A stretch of DNA of 8,843 nucleotides from DATJSJ01 sp035504175 (GTDB lineage Bacteria; Pseudomonadota; Alphaproteobacteria; Acetobacterales; Acetobacteraceae), in assembly GCA_035504175.1 (NCBI GenBank), contig DATJSJ010000048.1:1-8843 (forward strand), read 5' to 3'. A program made the translations under genes and the position numbers. The notes under the pieces are model-generated. The model saw only the letters and a program-made list of their open reading frames with translations, had not been told where the DNA came from and ran no database searches. Below are positions 6,073 to 8,843 of the stretch, piece after piece (the first letter of the stretch is position 1; each line of letters begins with the position of its first letter).

Positions 6073-7017
6073 ATGCCGCGCCTGTCGCGCGAGGCCGCGA
6101 TCGCCCTGGCGCTGATCGCGGCCTGCGCGCTCTTCATGCTGACATCACCGTATTTCGCCACCGCCGGCAACCTGCTGGCGGTGGGACGACGCTGCGTCGA
6201 CCTCGCACTGATTGCGCTCGGCGAGATGCTGGTGCTTGCGGCCGGCGGCATCGATGTCTCGGCCGGCGTCGCGATGGGCGTCGCGTCGATCGCGGTCGGC
6301 AAGCCGTTGCAGGCCGGCGCACCGGCCGCGCTCGCCGCTCTTGCCGGACCGGTGGTCGGGATCGCGCTCGGCGGCGTTGCGGCCCTCGCCATCGTCGGCG
6401 GCCAGATGCCGCCGATCGTCGCGACCCTGGGCCTCTGGGGCGTCTGGCGCGCGGCGCTGTACCTGCTGCTCGGCGGGCAATGGCTGTCCGGGCTGCCGCG
6501 CGCACTCGATCCGCTGCTGCAGGGCGTGATGTTCGGCATCCCGCCGGTGCTGCTCGGGATCGCCGCGCTGTACTGCATCGTCTGGCTGGTGCTGCGTCGC
6601 ACGCCGGCCGGGCCGCGCCTGCTCGCGGTCGGCGGCGGCGAGGATGCGGCGCGGCGTGCCGGCATCAACGTCGTGCGCACCAAGGCGCTCGTCTATGTCG
6701 CGGCGGGCGCGCTGAACGGCATCGCCGCCACGATCTACGTCGCGCAATACCGCAATGTCGAGATGACGACCGGCGGCACGCTGGCGCTCGATGCGATCGT
6801 CGCCGCCGTGCTGGGCGGCTGTTCGGTCAGCGGCGGCGAAGCGAGCGTGCTCGGCACGGCACTCGGCGTCGTGCTGCTGCGCGTGCTGCAGAACGGCATG
6901 GTGCTGCTGGGCCTGCCCTCGCTCTGGACCGGCGTGGTCGAGGGCACGCTGCTCGTCCTGGTGCTCGCGATCGAAAGCCTCGCCGCGTTGCGCCGCGCCG
7001 GCTGGCGCACCGCATGA
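6073..7017 (+). CDS. Sugar ABC transporter permease A, module 2 (CUT2, BPD_transp_2)
   Basis: This 314-aa membrane protein is one of two permeases of the second importer. A hydrophobic segment begins at about residue 8 (AAIALALIAACALFML). The family hallmark appears as GIDVSAG at 59-65, against the common GIDLSVG, and the ATPase-contact loop reads EDAARRAGIN at 190-199. Hydrophobic helices continue to about residue 301, followed by a short basic tail. The N-terminus is short, without the soluble extension of the module 1 permease. It starts 6 bp after the binding-protein stop with no clear ribosome binding site, so coupled translation is likely. Its stop overlaps the next permease by ATGA, which supports a heterodimeric channel like RhaP/RhaQ or LsrC/LsrD. 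Confidence 0.93.
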   Translation: MPRLSREAAIALALIAACALFMLTSPYFATAGNLLAVGRRCVDLALIALGEMLVLAAGGIDVSAGVAMGVASIAVGKPLQAGAPAALAALAGPVVGIALGGVAALAIVGGQMPPIVATLGLWGVWRAALYLLLGGQWLSGLPRALDPLLQGVMFGIPPVLLGIAALYCIVWLVLRRTPAGPRLLAVGGGEDAARRAGINVVRTKALVYVAAGALNGIAATIYVAQYRNVEMTTGGTLALDAIVAAVLGGCSVSGGEASVLGTALGVVLLRVLQNGMVLLGLPSLWTGVVEGTLLVLVLAIESLAALRRAGWRTA

Positions 7018-7958
7018 GTGCGACCGGGTCGCGGCTGCTTGGGCTCGCCGCGCTGTGGGCGGCGATGCTGGTCGCGTTCTCGATCGCGACACCTGCCTTC
7101 TTCCAGGCCTCGACGGTCACCAGCATCCTGCAGTTCTCCTCGATCCTGGCGCTGGTGACGCTCGGACAGGCGCTGGTCGTCGCGGCCGGCGGCGGCGGCA
7201 TCGATCTCTCGGTCGGCGGCATGGTGAGTCTGAGCGGGCTGTTCATGGCCTGGCTCGGCGGCGGCCTGGCGGCGGTGCCGGCGGCACTCGTCGCGATCGC
7301 CGGCGGCGCGCTGCTCGGCCTGGTCAACGGATTGCTGGTGACGCGGCTGCGCCTGATGCCGCTGATCGTGACATTGGGCACGCTCTACGCCTATGGCGGC
7401 CTCGCGCTGGCATTGACGGGCGGCAGCCCGCAGCGCGGCATCCCGGCGAGCCTGGCGCCATTCGGGCGCGACGCGCTCGGCCCGTTTCCGCTCAGCTTCC
7501 TGCTCGCCGCACTGCCGGTCTACGTGATCGCGCAGTTCGCGCTGTCCGTGACACCGGCCGGGCCGTGGACCTACGCGACGGGCCGCAACGAGGCGGCGGC
7601 GCGGCTGGTCGGCATTCCCGTCGCGCGGCTGCGGCTGGCGGTCTACACGATCAGCGGCGCGCTGGCGGGAGTCGCGGCGCTCGTCGCCGCGTCCTGGCTG
7701 CAAAGCGCGCGCCCGGACATCGGCGTCAATCTCGAGCTCGATTCGCTCACCGCCGCGCTGCTTGGCGGCGTCAGCATCGCCGGCGGATCCGGCAGCCCGG
7801 CCGGCACGCTGATCGCCGTGCTGTTCCTGCAATCGCTCAAGACCGGGCTGCAGCTCAGCGACGTCAACAGCATCTGGCAGACCGGCATGGTGGGGCTGCT
7901 GCTGCTGGCGAGCCTGCAGGCCGAGCGATTGCTGCGCCGAGGCAGTATCGCAGCATGA
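7014..7958 (+). CDS. Sugar ABC transporter permease B, module 2 (CUT2, BPD_transp_2)
   Basis: This is the second permease of module 2, also 314 aa, and clearly a different sequence from its partner. It has the hallmark GIDLSVG at 62-68, preceded by an extra-glycine run (AAGGGG), then LVNGLL at 103-108, IVTLGT at 118-123, and the ATPase-contact loop NEAAARLVGI at 192-201, which departs from the EAARRAGIN form of the other two permeases. Hydrophobic segments run to about residue 302, ending with a basic tail. The start is the ATG at 7014, in ATGA overlap with the previous stop. The frame stays open far upstream (from 5814) across other genes, but that stretch is Arg-rich shadow translation and not part of the protein. 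It is the last gene of the importer cluster. Confidence 0.93.
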   Translation: MSATGSRLLGLAALWAAMLVAFSIATPAFFQASTVTSILQFSSILALVTLGQALVVAAGGGGIDLSVGGMVSLSGLFMAWLGGGLAAVPAALVAIAGGALLGLVNGLLVTRLRLMPLIVTLGTLYAYGGLALALTGGSPQRGIPASLAPFGRDALGPFPLSFLLAALPVYVIAQFALSVTPAGPWTYATGRNEAAARLVGIPVARLRLAVYTISGALAGVAALVAASWLQSARPDIGVNLELDSLTAALLGGVSIAGGSGSPAGTLIAVLFLQSLKTGLQLSDVNSIWQTGMVGLLLLASLQAERLLRRGSIAA

Positions 7959-7964
7959 CCGTCA

Positions 7965-7985
7965 TCTCGGCAACGAGAGCCGAGA
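7965..7985 (+). terminator. Possible weak hairpin at the end of the importer operon
   Basis: TCTCGGC and GCCGAGA form a perfect 7-bp stem with a 7-base loop, beginning 6 bases after the last permease stop. No T-run follows (next bases CTGGATC), so it is not a standard intrinsic terminator. It could protect the 3' end of the mRNA or partly reduce read-through. Confidence 0.35.
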
Positions 7986-8018
7986 CTGGATCTTCACCCG
8001 CCGGCGGCAGGGCTGTGG

Positions 8019-8046
8019 CAATCGCGCGCTGACGGCTTGGCGATTG
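8019..8046. repeat. Inverted repeat CAATCGC / GCGATTG upstream of the cupin gene
   Basis: CAATCGC (8019-8025) and its exact reverse complement GCGATTG (8040-8046) flank a 14-base spacer, with centres 21 bp apart, or about two helical turns. It lies 48 bp before the cupin start. That spacing suits a dimeric repressor operator, but it could equally be an RNA hairpin or chance in GC-rich DNA. Confidence 0.35.
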
Positions 8047-8079
8047 GCGCGTGATGACCACCTCGTGTTATGTTTCCGC

Positions 8080-8085
8080 AGGAGA
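8080..8085 (+). promoter_or_regulatory. Ribosome binding site of the cupin gene
   Basis: AGGAGA lies eight bases before the ATG at 8094. It decides the start in favour of 8094 over an in-frame ATG at 8070, which has no such site and would add eight residues encoded by the binding site itself. Confidence 0.8.
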
Positions 8086-8093
8086 GCGATCCC

Positions 8094-8642
8094 ATGTCAG
8101 ACCACGCCTTCCCGCCGCGGGCTGCTCGCACTCCCCTCCCTGCCGATGACCCGCGCCGCACGCTTGCGGTCGCCGATCCGGACGACCCGCATCTGCGGCA
8201 TGTTTCGGTCGTGGGCGATACCTATACGATCCTGATCTCGGGCGCGCAGACGGACGGGCAATACTGTCTGATCGACATGCTGGTGCCCGACGGCCGCGGG
8301 CCGCCCCCGCACCGACACAATTACGAGGAGATGTTCTCTCTCCTCGACGGCGAACTCGAATTCACCTTTCGCGGTGAGACGCGCACGGTCGGCGCACCCG
8401 CCACCGTCAACATTCCCGCCAATGCGCCGCATGCGTTCAGGAATGTTTCGGGCAGGACGGTCCATATGCTTTGCATGTGTGCGCCCGCCGGCCTGGACGC
8501 GTTCTTCATGGCCGTCGGCGTGCCCGTCGATAGCCGGTCGGCGCCCCCGCCCAGGCTCAGCCCCGAGGAGCAGGCCGAAAAAGGCCAGCTCGCCGCAAGG
8601 CTGGCGCCGGAGTACAGCACCGAGATCCTGGATCACGCCTGA
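8094..8642 (+). CDS. Cupin-domain protein of 182 aa
   Basis: This is a small cytoplasmic protein with one conserved cupin beta-barrel at about residues 45-130 and flexible ends. Cupin motif 1 is seen as HRHNYEE with His73, His75 and Glu79, followed by Gly85; motif 2 is IPANAPHAFRN with His113. Together these give the 3-His/1-Glu metal site of active cupins. The family includes dioxygenases, sugar isomerases and sensors, so the reaction cannot be named. There is no DNA-binding domain, so it is not a cupin-type regulator. The C-terminal 40 residues are polar (SPEEQAEKGQLAARL...) and probably helical. The gap of 135 bp from the last permease and the strong own ribosome binding site suggest a separate unit, perhaps co-transcribed with the M20 gene 51 bp downstream. 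A role in the same sugar pathway is possible but unproven. Confidence 0.88.
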   Translation: MSDHAFPPRAARTPLPADDPRRTLAVADPDDPHLRHVSVVGDTYTILISGAQTDGQYCLIDMLVPDGRGPPPHRHNYEEMFSLLDGELEFTFRGETRTVGAPATVNIPANAPHAFRNVSGRTVHMLCMCAPAGLDAFFMAVGVPVDSRSAPPPRLSPEEQAEKGQLAARLAPEYSTEILDHA

Positions 8643-8680
8643 AGCACGGCTCCGCCGCGCCGGATCTTGACGCGCACGAT

Positions 8681-8686
8681 GGGAGA
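8681..8686 (+). promoter_or_regulatory. Ribosome binding site of the M20 hydrolase gene
   Basis: GGGAGA ends seven bases before the ATG at 8694. An in-frame GTG sits directly before it at 8691, but the ATG has the better spacing. Confidence 0.65.
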
Positions 8687-8693
8687 CAGCGTG

Positions 8694-8843
8694 ATGGACG
8701 ACACCGACCGGCGCATCATCGCCGCCGTCGAGCGACGCTCGGACGCAATCATACGCACCACCGCTGAGCTGATCGCGTTCCCTTCCGTCGTCCCCGTCGA
8801 TTCACGCAACGCCGGCCCAGCCGAACGCGATTGCCAGCTCTAC
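8694..8843 (+). CDS. N-terminus of an M20-family (ArgE/DapE-like) deacylase or peptidase (partial)
   Basis: Fifty codons are open from the ATG at 8694 to the window edge. The segment 'AELIAFPSV' (residues 24-32) followed by 'PAERDCQLY' (42-50) is the familiar opening of M20 amidohydrolases such as acetylornithine deacetylase and succinyl-diaminopimelate desuccinylase, where 'L.afpSv...aE.ec..yl' precedes the metal-binding core. The zinc ligands lie beyond the window, so activity and substrate cannot be judged. Enzymes of this type cleave amide bonds of N-acylated amino acids or peptides. It follows the cupin gene by 51 bp on the same strand. Whether it belongs to the sugar operon is unknown. 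Confidence 0.7.
   Translation, partial: MDDTDRRIIAAVERRSDAIIRTTAELIAFPSVVPVDSRNAGPAERDCQLY

Noticed and set aside
5814..7013. Upstream extension of the last permease into a 714-aa fusion
   Set aside because: The extension reads through the binding-protein and first permease genes in another frame as Arg-rich sequence. The ATG at 7014 in ATGA overlap is the natural start.
8044..8074. Possible promoter TTGGCG-N19-TATGTT before the cupin gene
   Set aside because: Only four of six bases match in each box, the spacer is 19 bp, and the predicted start would fall on the ribosome binding site.

Overview
This is a GC-rich, densely coded window (roughly 70% G+C by eye, not counted). Every supported gene lies on the + strand, and several overlap by ATGA or TGATG. 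The composition, the long spurious antisense reading frames and the FrcA/RhaS-type transporter families suggest a high-GC alphaproteobacterium, perhaps of the Rhodospirillales/Acetobacteraceae or rhizobial kind. That placement is inference; no RNA gene or other marker fixes the taxon.

Region 1 (1-386): the last 27 codons of an oxidoreductase-like gene overlap a 101-aa gene resembling small DUF6616-type proteins. Region 2 (383-3196): a first CUT2-type sugar ABC importer, with single-domain ATPase, one permease and a periplasmic binding protein. The binding protein keeps most residues aligned with the RbsB sugar pocket. Region 3 (3225-4169): a PfkB-family sugar kinase. Region 4 (4229-7958): a second CUT2 importer, with single-domain ATPase, a RhaS/LsrB-like binding protein and two different permeases. 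Region 5 (7959-8843): a 135-bp gap with two small inverted repeats, a cupin gene with a strong ribosome binding site, and the first 50 codons of an M20-family (ArgE/DapE-like) hydrolase that runs off the window.

The likely logic of regions 1-4 is an operon for uptake and phosphorylation of one or two monosaccharides. The binding proteins capture substrate in the periplasm, the two transporters import it, and the kinase between them traps it as a sugar phosphate. The oxidoreductase-like protein and the 101-aa protein may act on the same compound. The substrate cannot be named from sequence. Module 1 plus kinase has the same component set as rhizobial fructose frcBCAK; module 2 has the component set of rhizobial rhamnose rhaSTPQ, but with a single-domain ATPase. 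The cupin and M20 genes may form a separate unit. No convincing promoter or regulator gene is visible, so the operon promoter probably lies upstream of base 1.

No mobile element, CRISPR array, tRNA or rRNA was seen. The least ordinary points are two complete, differently built CUT2 importers in one coupled cluster, the non-LsrB ligand pocket with two cysteines in the second binding protein, and the small coupled gene at 81-386.
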